Shown here: positions 50,512-64,000 of the stretch, piece by piece
Layout of the letters: every line of letters begins with the position of its first letter
Numbering within the stretch: the stretch's first letter is position 1
Assembly (NCBI RefSeq): GCF_018320785.1
Contig: NC_054872.1
Span: 25,688,769-25,752,768 of the forward strand
DNA length: 64,000 nt
Reading direction: 5' to 3'
From: Cheilinus undulatus
Lineage: Eukaryota > Chordata > Actinopteri > Labriformes > Labridae
Translations under genes and position numbers: made by a program
The notes under the pieces: model-generated
Seen by the model: only the letters and a program-made list of their open reading frames with translations
Told to the model about the DNA's origin: nothing
Databases searched by the model: none

Positions 50512-52672
50512 TACTTTAGGCATTGTAATTTATTGTGGATCGGTTGTCTTTTGTCATGTCACCAGAATTCAGTACATCTGTCAAATAGCCACTGTAAATG
50601 TAAATTAAGTGCAAGTTTTTCTTCAATCTAGAGAGGACTGCTGGGAGGAAAAAAAAAATCTGAGTTATATCAAAATTTGAGTTATATCAAGCTTTGTTTT
50701 CAAGATGTAATTTGGAAGTGGGTAGATTCTGAAAAAACAGACAGTGAACGTGACGAATGTCATTTATTAAAAAAAAAAAAAGTGTTTCTGCAACATTAGT
50801 GTGACATTCATTAATTCCTTTAATTTCATAATAGCTTAGTATGCTCCCTAGGTGCACTACACAAATCCAAGACTGATGCAAAGCAGTGAAGGGCAAAGAT
50901 TAACTGACAGATGACTTGTACTGATAAATGTTCATCTTTCTACAGAGCTCCTGCATTAACTGCCACTAGTGAAACAGCCTCCCACTCCAGCAAAAGCTCA
51001 TCCTGGCTTCCCGACTCCCTTTAACAGAAGGTATATAGCTTATGCTCATTACCAAGGTAACTACACACTGCTAGTGACTGTGAATCAATCATTAAACCTT
51101 TATATTGTGTGACAAGTAAATGTTGCACAAGGAAATGGATTTATAGTGGCAGCAGACCTTGGCAGTTAGTATTAACATGGAGTATACACAGCATGTTTGA
51201 AGTGCCGCGACTTGCGTGATGGTAGTATTGCAGGTTGCTTTAATTTTATAGCTTTAGCTAAATACCCAGTTTAGCACAATTTAACCCAAGTTAGTGTTAC
51301 TTACTCAGATGAGAATATCTTGATTACCAGCTTGATTTACACATTTGTCAATTTTTGATGCTTTCCCTCTTGTTTCTCCATTGTTTTTGTCACTCTTAAG
51401 TTCTGTTATCTGGGAGGCTGTGATTGGCATCATAACCGTGGTGCTGACATTTTAGTGGAAATCAAATTAGATCAAAGTGTGAAGATAATGATTGTAGATT
51501 GCCTATTCAATAATGCAGAAAGATTTTCCACACTGGTGTGCCACTAACCATTTAATGTGGTGCTGCCCTCTACTGGCCATGAAGAGCAATTACTAGATAG
51601 ATAGTTAACGTCTTGCATTTCACAGTACATATCAGTTTTTTGCTCTTAGTTTTGAAGGTAGGACTCATGCTCAGAGAACATATTCAGTCATCTTTATTAT
51701 CATAAATATCAGTCTGAAAAATAAGGACAACATACAATACAGAATTTTCACAGGGAAATTATACAAATATATTGAGATGTGTTTCTGTTTGAAAAACAAA
51801 TGGTTCAACTTTGATGTTATTTTCACTGTACATGAAGGAGATATGAAAACATACATTAGCTGAGAGTAAGTCCCGAGGCATATTCCCACTAGTGTCTTGA
51901 TCGAAGTTGAGGTAAGATAATGTTTAGTTCATCTGAACCACAAAAGAAAGAAGCAAGGCATAATAAAACACTGCTGATAACAGTGATCAACATGTAGCTT
52001 ATCACTGATTTCAAACATGTCACAAAAAGAAGATTGCTTTCCTCTTGATACTCTATAAAACTACTATCACTCTCAATATTGGAAGGAAAGAAAGTTTGGA
52101 AACTATTTTATTTTACTAAGTATACAAGCAGATAATTAGTTTAACTTTGAAAGTACATGCCTGATTGAATATTTTTGTTATTGTAATCCATAAGCCAGGT
52201 ATACATGTACAAAAGAAAGGCAAGTGTTTGCTTGATTCATCCACAGAGAAACAAACCAGGGGAAGGACATACCTAGTCCTTTCACTTCTGTCCATTAAAA
52301 GGGGCGGCTGTTTTTCTGATTTTAATTAATCAAACAATCTCACAACAAGTTCCCTTTGTGTTCCTTCATGGACATCCTGGAATATTTCCAAGTGGACGGA
52401 TCAGTAACATCTATGCCACTTGTACAAGTACAGTCTTGTCTGGTTTGTATCACTGTTTTTTTTCTTTCTTAACAACACCAGTTCTGAGTCAAAGTTATAA
52501 AAATATCTCCTTTCATACAGGCTTACTTTCAAAAAACCTACGTTACTTTACAGGTTTGTTTGATAACAGTCTTACAGTAATCCGTCAGGGTTTTGCAAAG
52601 GCTTATGCTGATGCCTTTAGGTCCTGTTGTAAGTAAGATCATGACATTTCTCCTTGAGGTACCATTGCTGCA
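50512..52672. other. Intergenic, nothing recognised
   Basis: AT-rich sequence downstream of the ferroportin gene. Open frames here are short and lack splice context. No repeat was identified with confidence. Confidence 0.5.
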
Positions 52673-52678
52673 TTTATT
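52673..52678 (-). terminator. Candidate polyadenylation signal of the ferroportin gene
   Basis: AATAAA on the minus strand, about 280 nt past the stop codon at 52958. It is the first canonical hexamer met after the coding region. Confidence 0.5.
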
Positions 52679-52957
52679 GTAGCCACCTCAACTTATGTAC
52701 ACAAAGGGAGAGCATGTCTCCCACTCTATTTCACCTGAGTTGTTTGCTGCTTTGGCATGTGGCACTGCAGGAAGAAAGCAACTGAGGTGGGACAGGCACT
52801 TGCTGTGTTGTGCTGAAATGAATGGCTAAGTCTGAAGTGAAGTGTTGCAATAAGTTTGCTGTGGGAACAGGAGGAAGACATTCATTTCACAGGTGCAGAG
52901 TAGAGTCAGTGCTGGTTCAAGCATCTTATAGATGGATATGTGGACCATGTCTGCTCC

Positions 52958-55900
52958 TTATGTGTCGAGGCGGGGTTTTCTCTTGGCTTTGTGTGCATAC
53001 AAGAAGTACATGATGTGCCCAGTGGTGATAAACAACACAGAAATGATAACAAGAATGCCAAAGTGCTGGGGCTGTGGAGCAGAGATGACCATGATGAAGT
53101 GAAGCAGATCCATCAGGTAGTTCATAGAGCTTTGCACTCCGTTTACAACACCTCTCTCGGACTCACAGATGTTCTCCTGTAGGAGCTGGGTCACTGTCAG
53201 GTCGAAGGACCAAAGACCTAAAGCATACATTTTAAATAAGTTTATAAGTTCTCATGTCTATTAAACAAGTCAAAAGTCTCAATAGCTGGTATCTACTCTG
53301 CTCCTCAAACAGCACTGTACTTTTTTACAAGTCGTCCAACATAGGTTATGATGTATTTAAGACGTTCAAACATATCAGTGAGTAGAGCAGGATTTGCTTT
53401 TGACAGGATTTTTATCCGCTGTAATCACATAAAAGACTTAAAACATTTAACGTTGATGTTTGTCTACTCACCAATGCGTGCTGTGATGACACCCAAGAAC
53501 AATAGGATGATAGAGATGTAGGATTCTGGTGCTGTACCAGAGGGCACGTTGTCAAAAAGGAGAGTGTTGTTGGTCCAGTGGATGGAGGAACGGTCTGGTA
53601 GCAGTGGCTGATTACTGCCTCCCCGCAATGGATATGTGTGTTTCTGCCTTTGACTCAACATCCCTCCTAGCTCAGTAGTGGAGTTGGGACTGACAGGAGG
53701 CATCAGCAAGCTAAGGTCCATAGGGCTGCCTGGGGCAAACACAGAGCAGACACACAGTAGCAAGCAGCCAAGGTGAAGGCAGCTCGAGATGATGCCTGTG
53801 TTAACCAGACCGTAGGTCTTCCTCAGTCTGGTGAACATCACAGTGCCCATCAGCCCTGTGATAGCTGAAATACCCATCAGAACACTAAGGAGGGAGCCAC
53901 TAATGCCCTGAGTGTAGGCATACCCAGTGGTGATACAGTCAAAGCCAAGTACTGTGGTGTACAGAAAAGCCAGACCCATTCCTGCCAGGAAGACAGGCTG
54001 GCGGTAGTAGGCCCTCCAGCCATCCTTACAGGTGCTCACCAGCCAGCGAAACCTCCGGAAACACAGTGGCAGGTCTTTGATTTCCTTTAAGTGCAGGCTT
54101 GTGTTGCAGTTACCATCTGTCTGAGGTTGAGGTTGTGCTACATCATCTCCCTCTGATGAAAGAGAAGAATGTCATCCATCATCAGTTCATCAATTTTAAA
54201 GGCCCAAATCCATAGCTGATGTACTTCATCATTTCTACTTCATGTCAAGTTAGAAACCTCTGATCAGTCAGACACAGACCATCCACACTAACCTACAAGA
54301 AAATTTAGTGTTGCTGAAGGTCTTCAGAGTGTGAACAAATTATTTATAAAAGATCTGACTTTTGGAAAAAGAAATAAGCAGTTCTTAAGTATCATATTTG
54401 ACATAAAAGTCCCATTTCTCACAATGTGTGTATTTAATATTGTATTTTACTTCAAATTTGAGTTGATATACTAAAGTGAGCTTTCAAAGATAAGCATTTG
54501 ATGTAACTGGTATGGGAGACATAAGAGAAAAGCATTTCAGTGGGTGCTATGTTACTGAGTCAAATCACCTTACAAAATTTATCGCATACAATAGTAGAAA
54601 ATTTTTGTGGTAAAAAAAAACTTAAAGCTAACTTATTTTTATGTGACTCCAAGTCAATTTTAACACATTTAAATCATAAACTATAACATTAGAGAGAAGT
54701 TATGGAACAAAAAACGTCTATCAGTCTATACCTTGTGACCCTCTTCTCTCCATCCTCTGTAGATAGACCTGAGCCTGATCCTCCTCTGTGAGGGGCGGTT
54801 TGATTGAAAGAGCAGGAACAATGCGATACACTCGCGACAAGAAGAAGAACTCCACGATGAGAGACACAAGGTTCCAGCCCAGGATGAAGCCACAGCCAAC
54901 TACATTGGAAGCCAGGGTCATGACCTGTCCCACCGCTAGTGGGGCCAGGATGTTAGTCACCTGATCTATCCGCCTCATGGTTGCATTCATTCCTTTTGTT
55001 AGGATCAGAGATACAGAGTTTAATGAGCTTTCATCGGAGGACCTTCAACAAGACCAAAAGTGAACACTGTTATCTGAAAGCCAAATATTTATCAGCCACA
55101 ATGCATGTGATAAACATGCACTACCAAAAATTTGAGCAATGTTTGCAACAATTGGTGCATGTGCATTAAAAAAATGGTATCCCCTCACCAGCAAGGTGAC
55201 CTCGGTTGTAGCCTGTGATAACCACAATCCAGTCCCTCTGAATGGCAATGGTTAAGGCTGTGCTTGCAAGGTTTGCCACATCTGCCAGGACGATCACCAC
55301 CGTATAACAAACCACCTTGTGTAAGTTTTGCGATGCAACATGTTACTATGACAGCACAGAGTAGCCACAAGCTCAGAAGCAGAGACAAGAGGGACAAAAG
55401 CAGAAGACACAACAGCAGCAATAATGTCTGTGTAATCATCATGGTGAGTATTCTGAACAGGTATGAAATGTATTTATTTAAATATGTAGTGTCTACTCAC
55501 AGTAAGCCATCCATCCCAGATCTGTTCAATCCTTTTTTTATATAAAAACACCAACATGAGCACAACGCTACATACTGTCACTGAGATGTTCTGAATGAAG
55601 AGAGATGCATGTGCAACTGAAATAGGAGACAGAAGAACAGTTTTAGACCCAGTACATCGATGATATGTTCTATTTTCACGAAAAAGTAATGCCAGCCTTC
55701 ACAGATATGAGTCAGTGGATGTGTATCTCACACCTTGAGTCTTGCTAGTATTGAGTCTTGCTATTAAATCAGGGACTGATTTACACTTCAGACACCAAGG
55801 GAATGCAATAAATCACCTGTCGGGATAGGAAACCAGCAGACTTCTGGGCCCAAGATTCACATCCACTAATCTATATCACTCTTCTTTGATTGATTGCATG

Positions 55901-56493
55901 TTGCATTTTTAAATGGGCGTGAAACTGTTCTGCATACCTTTATTCCTGGGATTACGATCCACCCAGTCTCCAATCAAAGCCCCGAGTAGGAGCACTGACC
56001 CAGCCACTACCAATCCAAACACAGCCGTCAACAGTAGGTTACGGCCATACAGCTCAATCAGGAACACAGAGATTGCAAAGTGCCACATGCGGTCCCCCTG
56101 TCAGGGAAAAAATAGTCACCATTGCGTGTTATTTTGCAAGACTCAGTCAACAGTTAGCAATAGTTTACCTTTATTACCGTTATTCAAGTTCTCAAGTGTC
56201 ATGTATTTCTCTAGTGAATGATCCTTACCCACATTGACAAAGCTCCACTGACATAGATGAGAAACTTGGGACCTTTGAGGTAGATAAGAGCTGAACCTTA
56301 AAGGAAAAGTATGAAGATGGAATAAGCACACATTAAAAAGAGTGTGCTGCAAACAAATTGGAAAATGTCATGATTATTTTTTAGGTTTACCTGGTATACT
56401 TATTCCTTTTTTAACTCTTGCATCCCTGATGTCTTCAGACTCAAACTCAACCACAACCCCACCACACTTAGAGGCATCTGCTCGCTTGGACAT
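52958..56493 (-). CDS. Ferroportin-family iron exporter, divergent (SLC40A1-like)
   Basis: Ferroportin is the plasma-membrane Fe2+ exporter controlled by hepcidin. Coding exons, 5' to 3': 56391-56493, 56229-56296, 55938-56097, 55501-55616, 55189-55315, 54732-54992, 53472-54152, 52958-53217; all GT-AG, 1776 nt, 591 aa (human SLC40A1 is 571). Hallmarks: [77 protein letters not shown] and GHIMYF. The metal and hepcidin residues equivalent to human D39, H43, D325, C326 and H507 are kept (D59, H63, D350, C351, H573). H32 is Gly52 and Y64 is Phe84. The N-terminus is unlike Slc40a1, and the cytosolic loop near 245-320 has few lysines. An acceptor (ACTAG|GCAATG) just before the ATG implies a 5' non-coding exon upstream. 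The family is certain; orthology to slc40a1 is doubtful, so I give no symbol. Confidence 0.93.
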
Positions 56494-58071
56494 TGCCTAG
56501 TGTAGGATCATAGGTCAAAGAAACTGTTGAACTTGTCACACTTGTGTATCAGTGTTGATGGTACAGTATTGCACTATTGTAGACTGCAGGATCATAAAGA
56601 AGTGAAAGACACTACTTTGTTGTCAATGACAGTAAGAAAGCGTGGGGCCCTTGTTAGCATTAACAGGAATAATTCAGTAGATGGCACCAACAATCAACAT
56701 GTAGTAATCTAACATTAATTTAATTCATTTCTCTCAGTCTATGTAAAATTTAAACTAATACCATTTTGGGCCAAAAAAAGTACTGCAGTCTCATCAGTGT
56801 GTTTGTAACACTATTTTATATACTACAACTTATGTACTTTACATCAATTATTTAATTAAAAAAATTTAAGTATAAGAGACTCAAATAATTGCTGCTTACA
56901 TCAAAATGAAAATTATGAAGCATAAAGGATAATTAGATTCCAACAGTTATTTACCTACAGAAGCACTAAAAACAGCATTAGCTTGTCACTTAGCATAGCT
57001 CTAAACTGCAGCCATAAGCTGACAACAGTAAAAGTGCTCACAAGTCAGTGCAGGATCAATCATCACCTTTGTTTTGATGCTGCTCTTAATCCTTGCTGTT
57101 GCTCCTCAGCGATGTATCTTGTGCCATGTATTCTACATTAGGATGTTAGTCTTTCCTGAGAGCTGGAATTCAAGCTGTAGTAGTTTGAAAGGCTTAATAA
57201 CATCACAGTGTTCAAGTGCACCATTGAATGAAAGTGCCAGAAAAGCAGAACGGGCAGAGGGACAACAAAGGCAGCCAGCATATTCCACAGCACGTGACAC
57301 AGGGAGGACAATATCGGCGTCCACCCACACCACAAAAAGCACAACTGTGTAACTCAACTTATGTGCATGGTGACTGAGCTCATGCACGCAACCGTCAGGC
57401 ACACAAGCAGAGTCGTACTATCCACATTCCCACATGCACTGTTGACAGGCTGGAAAGTTACATAGAGGGCACACCATGCAACTCCACATCACTCGTCAAG
57501 CCTGCAGGCAACAGGATAGAGTGCACAAAATACATTACATCACATAAAAAAAGCTGTTCATGTGAATGTGTTATACAAGATGATGCATTTGTTAAAAGAA
57601 TAACAAGCAACAGTGATGCAATTAGTACATTAGCATTGCAACATCTCCTTTTGGCTTTGCTAGAAGAGATGGACAGAGTAATTCTGGATAGATTTTCTTA
57701 GAATTAATAATAGTTTTATGAAGCCATTCAGGGAAGTAATCAGTCAATCATTGACTGTTTAGGTTTAAAACAGCCTCACAGGAAATTAAATGTCTTCCTT
57801 TAAACACATAACACAAACCTCATTTTCATTTCTTGCATTCTGAATTAGTATCAGAGATATTGTCCTCAAATGATTTGATCTGGCTGGTTGTGTTTATATT
57901 TCCTTGTGCAAATTGAGACAATATGAATGTGTTTAAATTCAGAAAATAGTCTCTATCATTTTGCTTTGGTTATGAACATGCTGATTTCATTCATTTAGAA
58001 AAAAATAGAACTCATATCTGTGTTGGAACAATGAACAGGTCCCATAAAGGCATAGGGACTCTCTCTAGATA
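56494..58071. other. Ferroportin 5' flank; no confident gene
   Basis: The 5' UTR exon and promoter of the ferroportin gene should lie here. TGACTGAGC at 57371-57379 fits the short ARE/MARE consensus TGACnnnGC but could be chance. I found no convincing iron-responsive element: the CAGTGC on the minus strand near 57437 lacks a pairing stem. Confidence 0.35.
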
Positions 58072-59958
<1,887 letters not shown>

Positions 59959-59964
59959 TATGCA

Positions 59965-61260
59965 CACACATTACATCAGTTAAAAGCACTGGAAATGTAT
60001 TAACTGAGTCAACAGTTTTAATCCAAATGATCAAAGTAGTAACCATTAATGTAGAAAAAAACATCTTCAGACTGACAATACAAAACTCTGTAGGAACAGT
60101 TTTGCAATAATTAAATCTATCCTAAAGTTACATTAAAGTTTTTAAGAGTTTTGCTTTCTTTTAATGCATTTGTCAGAGACAGTCTGTTTCTAAAATAAAC
60201 AAGAACCAGACCATTAACTTCAAAAAAATATATTGTTAAAATAATCTTATGTAATGAATAAATAAATCACACAAACACATATGTTTACACATTTAAATCC
60301 CCCATTTTAATTTTAGACAAACTACTCATTTACTAAAGTCAAATACATTCACAGTCAGTCAAATTGTGACATGAAGTCTGACAGCTTGGAATTACATAAA
60401 AACAACTGCAAATCTACAGTAATTGCTGTTATATTGTGGAAGTATACTGCTACATATACTGTATAATAGTGATATTGATTAAAAGTGCACATCTATTTTG
60501 CTGTTGTAGTTTATATTCTTGTTTTTATTTTTTACTTTAAGTTAAATACTGGCATAAACAGTATTTGGAACGTACAGTACAGTGATAAGGGGAAGGTATG
60601 ATTGTTCTCATTGCCAACAAATAAGCTATCAATTACACAATTCTTCCTGCAAAGAAAACAAAATTAGGTATGTGTCATTTTACATTTTAAAAATTGTCTT
60701 CATTAGTCCCTCTTTCATGGACGTAAATGTGTTTGAAACATTTTAACCTCTGAGGACTGTAACTGGTTAAAGTAATGTTCCCAATGGACAAATATAGATT
60801 GAAGTAGCATCCAACCAGAACTCTGGGTTTTTGTGGTTATCACTGTGATGAAAGCATTGAGTGTTAGTCAGAAAAGTTATTACAAGTTTGCATGTGTCCA
60901 GCTATATCTAGACAAGAGATTTCTGATTTGTATCCCCTTTTCATGTGTGAACCTGCCAAGAATATGCACTTTTATGCTTGTATCTGAGCCAGAGGATGTT
61001 TATAACGGATAAAAACTCTTGTAGCGTTTCATCAGTGAAGGAAATTGCCATCATGTGTACAAAAGCCACAAGCCACAATAGATGTAAAGCAAAGCTTAAG
61101 CAACAGCTGTAAGAGTCCAATTTCTACCATTTTTATTTTCAGTATTCCACTGTACCAAAAACAGTAAACTGAGGGTCTCTTTGCACGTTCATTTGCACAA
61201 TACAGCATATTCATACCATAGATATTTATGAGCACTTCATATCTACTACTTTGGTTTCAT
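59965..61260. other. Intergenic, nothing recognised
   Basis: AT-rich, with no exon-like frames and no recognised repeats. Confidence 0.5.
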
Positions 61261-61263
61261 ATA

Positions 61264-61660
61264 CAGTGCTTAACAAATTTATTAGACCACCACCCCAAGT
61301 AAGGCTTATGCCACAGCTGCCCTAAATTAACAGCATTGGTAAAAATTGGTAAAACCAAGATCATTTTTTATGTTTCTGCAATAGTTAATACACCAATATG
61401 TCGATGCTCTTTCACCTGAACAGAAAAATGAGTTTCATTAGTTGAATGTCATGCTTGATTCATTTCTGACTTCTCAGAGAAGCCCAGTGAGCCGGCTCAA
61501 ATTTGGGTTTAAAAAGGTGAATTCAGTCTGAAATTCCTCATTCCTGTTCAAAATGGTAAAACGTGGAGAGCTCCCTGAAAATAAAAGAGTCCGCATTAAA
61601 GCACTTCATGATTCTGGATGGTCTCTGAGACAGGTGGTCTAATAAATTTGTTAAGCACTG
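61264..61660 (+). mobile_element. Internally deleted Tc1-like element (397 bp) keeping the transposase N-terminus
   Basis: Near-perfect inverted ends, CAGTGCTTAACAAATTTATT at 61264 and its complement at 61660, are followed inward by AGACCACC. TA flanks both sides (61262-61263 and 61661-61662). Inside, an ATG at 61554 opens MVKRGELPENKRVRIKALHD and continues to SGWSLRQ. This is the first helix-turn-helix of a Tc1-type transposase, and it runs straight into the right repeat. The rest of the gene is deleted. Confidence 0.85.
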
Positions 61661-61679
61661 TATATTTTGCATTCATTTT

Positions 61680-61845
61680 TGGACTCTATGCCTTTATTTG
61701 AGAGACAGGACAGTGGACAGAGAGAAAAAAATCAATGAGAGAGGGAATGGAGAATATAATGCGGGATTGGAGGCACAGTCCACTTGCTTCTATTTCTGCT
61801 CACAGGAGCACATACTCACTGCTAAGCCACTGGCCCCCCAACTTT
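61680..61845 (-). mobile_element. tRNA-derived SINE, minus orientation
   Basis: Reverse-complemented it begins GGGGGGCCAGTGGCTTAGCAG and continues with a body (ATTCCCTCTCTCATTG, TCCACTGTCCTGTCTC, AATAAAGGCA) that parallels the SINE at 20400-20603. Confidence 0.55.
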
Positions 61846-62365
61846 AGTTTAATATTTGCTACTTTTTGTTAAGTTTTATTGCTACTGTGCAATATTACCA
61901 ATAACCTCAAAGTAGAGTTTTGGTGGTTGGTGGTGAAAGGAGTAGAAATGGTTATTAAAGAATAAAGGCAGCGATCATGTGATGCATATATGTAAAAGAC
62001 AAAATGTTTTTAGTTGCAATCTTGGTTAAGTTATTAATGAAAATAGATTAATTGTGTCACAGAAGTAAAAGACATGCAGAAACAATTTAACACAAAAGCA
62101 TGCAGCTCCTTGAGTGGATAATTAAATCACGCCTCAAAATCACCAGATTTTTTAGACAATAGTGACCCCTGCTGGATAAATTTTGGTACTTCTACTTCAT
62201 CCAAGGCACGACCCTCTTTTTAATCTCAAAATGAAACTGGATAATAGTATGCTAGATTCATTTCATCAAATCACATTTCCCTTTGCTGAATGAGAAACCC
62301 ATGATAGGCCTATCTACTCAGTCTTTCATTGTTATTTTAAGAGTCTGTATTTACCAGATCAGGGT

Positions 62366-62990
62366 TCCTGCAGATTCTTGAAAAGTCTTAAATTGTCTTA
62401 AATTGCACATATGAAATTTAAGGCCTTAAAACGTCAGTATTTTTTCTAGTGAGAGGTCATATAATTACATTTTAGAAGGCACTTTGACTGAGACATGTCC
62501 TTATCTAATCTTTATTTTCTAGCCAACTTTAAATGATTTTAATCATCTTCCTCCACAAACTGTGTTATTAATATTCTCCTAAATTCAGTGTTGGATGGTC
62601 TAAATTTTCTTGGGGGACCCCTGCCTGGTTTTATCTGCCTCACTGTGATTTAATATTCTCTGTACTGTTCTGAAATCCTCTAACGTCTGGGAAGGTTGCC
62701 CACTTAAAAATCTTTGACGGGTCTTCCATGAAAAAAAAACATTGTTCTGCTTTTTAACTGATTATATTCATTGGTAATTATAACCAAAAAACATCTTTTG
62801 TCCTGTTATCATTTGACATTTAATAAACAGGACATTGAATCAGGAAAACTGGCCCTGGTCTGGTCTACTGAGAAATATCTCTTGCCTTTCACTTTTGAGC
62901 GTTTACCACGTCAAAAGTGGTGTTAATTTTTCTCAGTTCAGGTCTTTAAAAGACTTAATTTTGATGTTTAAAAGTGTGTAGGAATTCTAA
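62366..62990. mobile_element. Non-autonomous DNA transposon remnant (about 0.6 kb)
   Basis: The left edge AGGGTTCCTGCAGATTCTTG leads into AGTCTTAAATTGTCTTAAATTG and ATTTAAGGCCTTAAAA. The right edge carries the mirrored pattern (CTTTAAAAGACTTAATTTTG, then GTGTGTAGGAATTCT). The same 'GGTTCCT...GTCTTAAA' termini are common in fish as hAT-like repeats. The inverted repeats are imperfect and there is no transposase. Confidence 0.55.
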
Positions 62991-63358
62991 AGGTTTATCT
63001 ACTTTTAATGTCTACAAACTCGTTTGAAACTACCCAGAATTTAAGTTCATAAAAAGGCAAAATGACAATAAATGTTACAGTGGGGTGAGCCTGTATACAT
63101 CCGAGAAGAAAAATGTCAAAAAGGAAATAGATTAGCAGTAAAGCAGAAAATAAGTTTTAAAAAACAATCATGCATGCATGATTCAAATAAATCTTTTGAA
63201 TCCATTCAAAGATACCTGATTCCCAGCTAAGATATGAAAGCTTTACACACGCTTACTGGCTGAGACCCTGTGCAGAAAGTTATACTATGTTTGAAATGTG
63301 CAAGTTTCAAAACATTAAAGCAAGTTTTAGATATTCTTGATATAAGAAAGAGAGAAAA

Positions 63359-63860
63359 TCAGGGATTCTGTGACAAGGCTTGGGATTTGGTGATCGTATT
63401 GTCCATTTGTATGTTGTCAGAGAAGTGTGACTCATTCTTCTTCTTTGTCTTTAAACATTTACAGACTGCAATGAACGGCACAGCAAGACTGGGAATCCCA
63501 GCCAATATAAAGATGATCACATAGACCCAAACTGGATATGGCTTTTCTTCCAGTGTAGGGAATTTCTCCTGAAAATTCAGACAAATAGAGAGATATTTTT
63601 GTTTTTAGCTGTACATGAAATATGGAATTTAATCCATATCAAGTATATTTTCAAAACAACAGTATTCCTAAGTATTGAGAGTTTTATTAGTTTTTACCGA
63701 TTCTGGGTCCCAGGCTTTGTAAAATATCTCTTCAGTAACCTTTGTTACAAAATAAAACACCAAGATGAAAAACATAATGAGTGGACTGATGACCCTCCAT
63801 GATGCCTGCCAGAAAAAGTTGGGTTTGTGTCCAATCATGAACTTAATATCATCGTTGAAC
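63359..63860 (-). CDS. slc6a14: SLC6 family Na+/Cl- coupled transporter, SLC6A14-like, last two coding exons
   Basis: Only the C-terminus is in the window: exons 63698-63860 and 63359-63568, joined in phase 0, with the stop at 63359. The first exon carries [18 protein letters not shown] and a membrane helix ([20 protein letters not shown]11), ending at KAWDPES. The second has [19 protein letters not shown]12 ([19 protein letters not shown]) and a short cytosolic tail of about 35 residues. The IGHKP box, the WDP motif before the last helix, and YPxWVY followed by AGxPSL fit SLC6A14 (the broad neutral and cationic amino-acid transporter) better than glycine or GABA transporters. The substrate-binding helices TM1, TM3, TM6 and TM8 lie beyond the window edge. 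The SLC6 call is firm; the A14 assignment rests on about 120 residues. Confidence 0.8.
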
Positions 63861-64000
63861 CTAGGAGAACAGAGACAGACATACCGCTATGATATATACA
63901 CTTGTTCTTTTCATCATTTTTTAATACATAGAATCTTAAATGCTTGTTTTCGAGTGACTGCATGAAATTCAAGCCTACAAAACATTCATTTTTTTTAATG

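Overview
This window is vertebrate nuclear DNA, almost certainly from a teleost fish. It has split genes with consensus splice sites and long AT-rich introns. It also carries a typical fish repeat load: several Tc1/mariner relatives, tRNA-derived SINEs, LINE 3' ends, a decayed LTR element and (TA)n/(GA)n microsatellites. The species cannot be named from sequence alone.

Four protein genes are well supported. (1) On the plus strand, 33-8401, are the last 14 coding exons of an axonemal outer-arm dynein heavy chain of the DNAH9/11/17 type; synteny points to dnah11. (2) On the minus strand, 13230-46491, are 18 coding exons of rapgef5, a Rap guanine-nucleotide exchange factor. They splice in frame to 743 codons plus stop and run from a DEP-like tail to the natural stop. 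Intron 31020-31252 has the hallmarks of a U12-type AT-AC intron. (3) On the minus strand, 52958-56493, is a complete eight-coding-exon ferroportin-family gene (591 aa) that differs from canonical Slc40a1 at several functionally known positions. (4) On the minus strand, 63359-63860, are the last two coding exons of an SLC6 transporter most like SLC6A14. A fifth, tentative gene is a two-exon 56-aa protein on the minus strand at 48396-49717.

Layout: 0-8.4 kb dynein exons, with one intron holding a Tc1 element split by a LINE; 8.4-13.2 kb a convergent intergenic gap; 13.2-46.5 kb rapgef5, whose large introns hold most of the repeats; 46.5-53 kb sparse sequence with the candidate small gene; 53-56.5 kb ferroportin; 56.5-63.3 kb mainly nested and degenerate DNA transposons; 63.3 kb to the end, the SLC6 gene. 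DNAH11 and RAPGEF5 are also close neighbours on human 7p15, where CDCA7L lies between them; no CDCA7L-like coding sequence was seen here. The genes are not an operon and share no obvious pathway: cilia motility, Rap signalling, iron export and amino-acid uptake.

Exon boundaries were placed by hand from splice consensus, reading-phase continuity and remembered family sequence; no database search was run. Nothing here looks like a wholly new multi-gene system. The best leads are the divergent ferroportin, the AT-AC intron and the small unrecognised gene.
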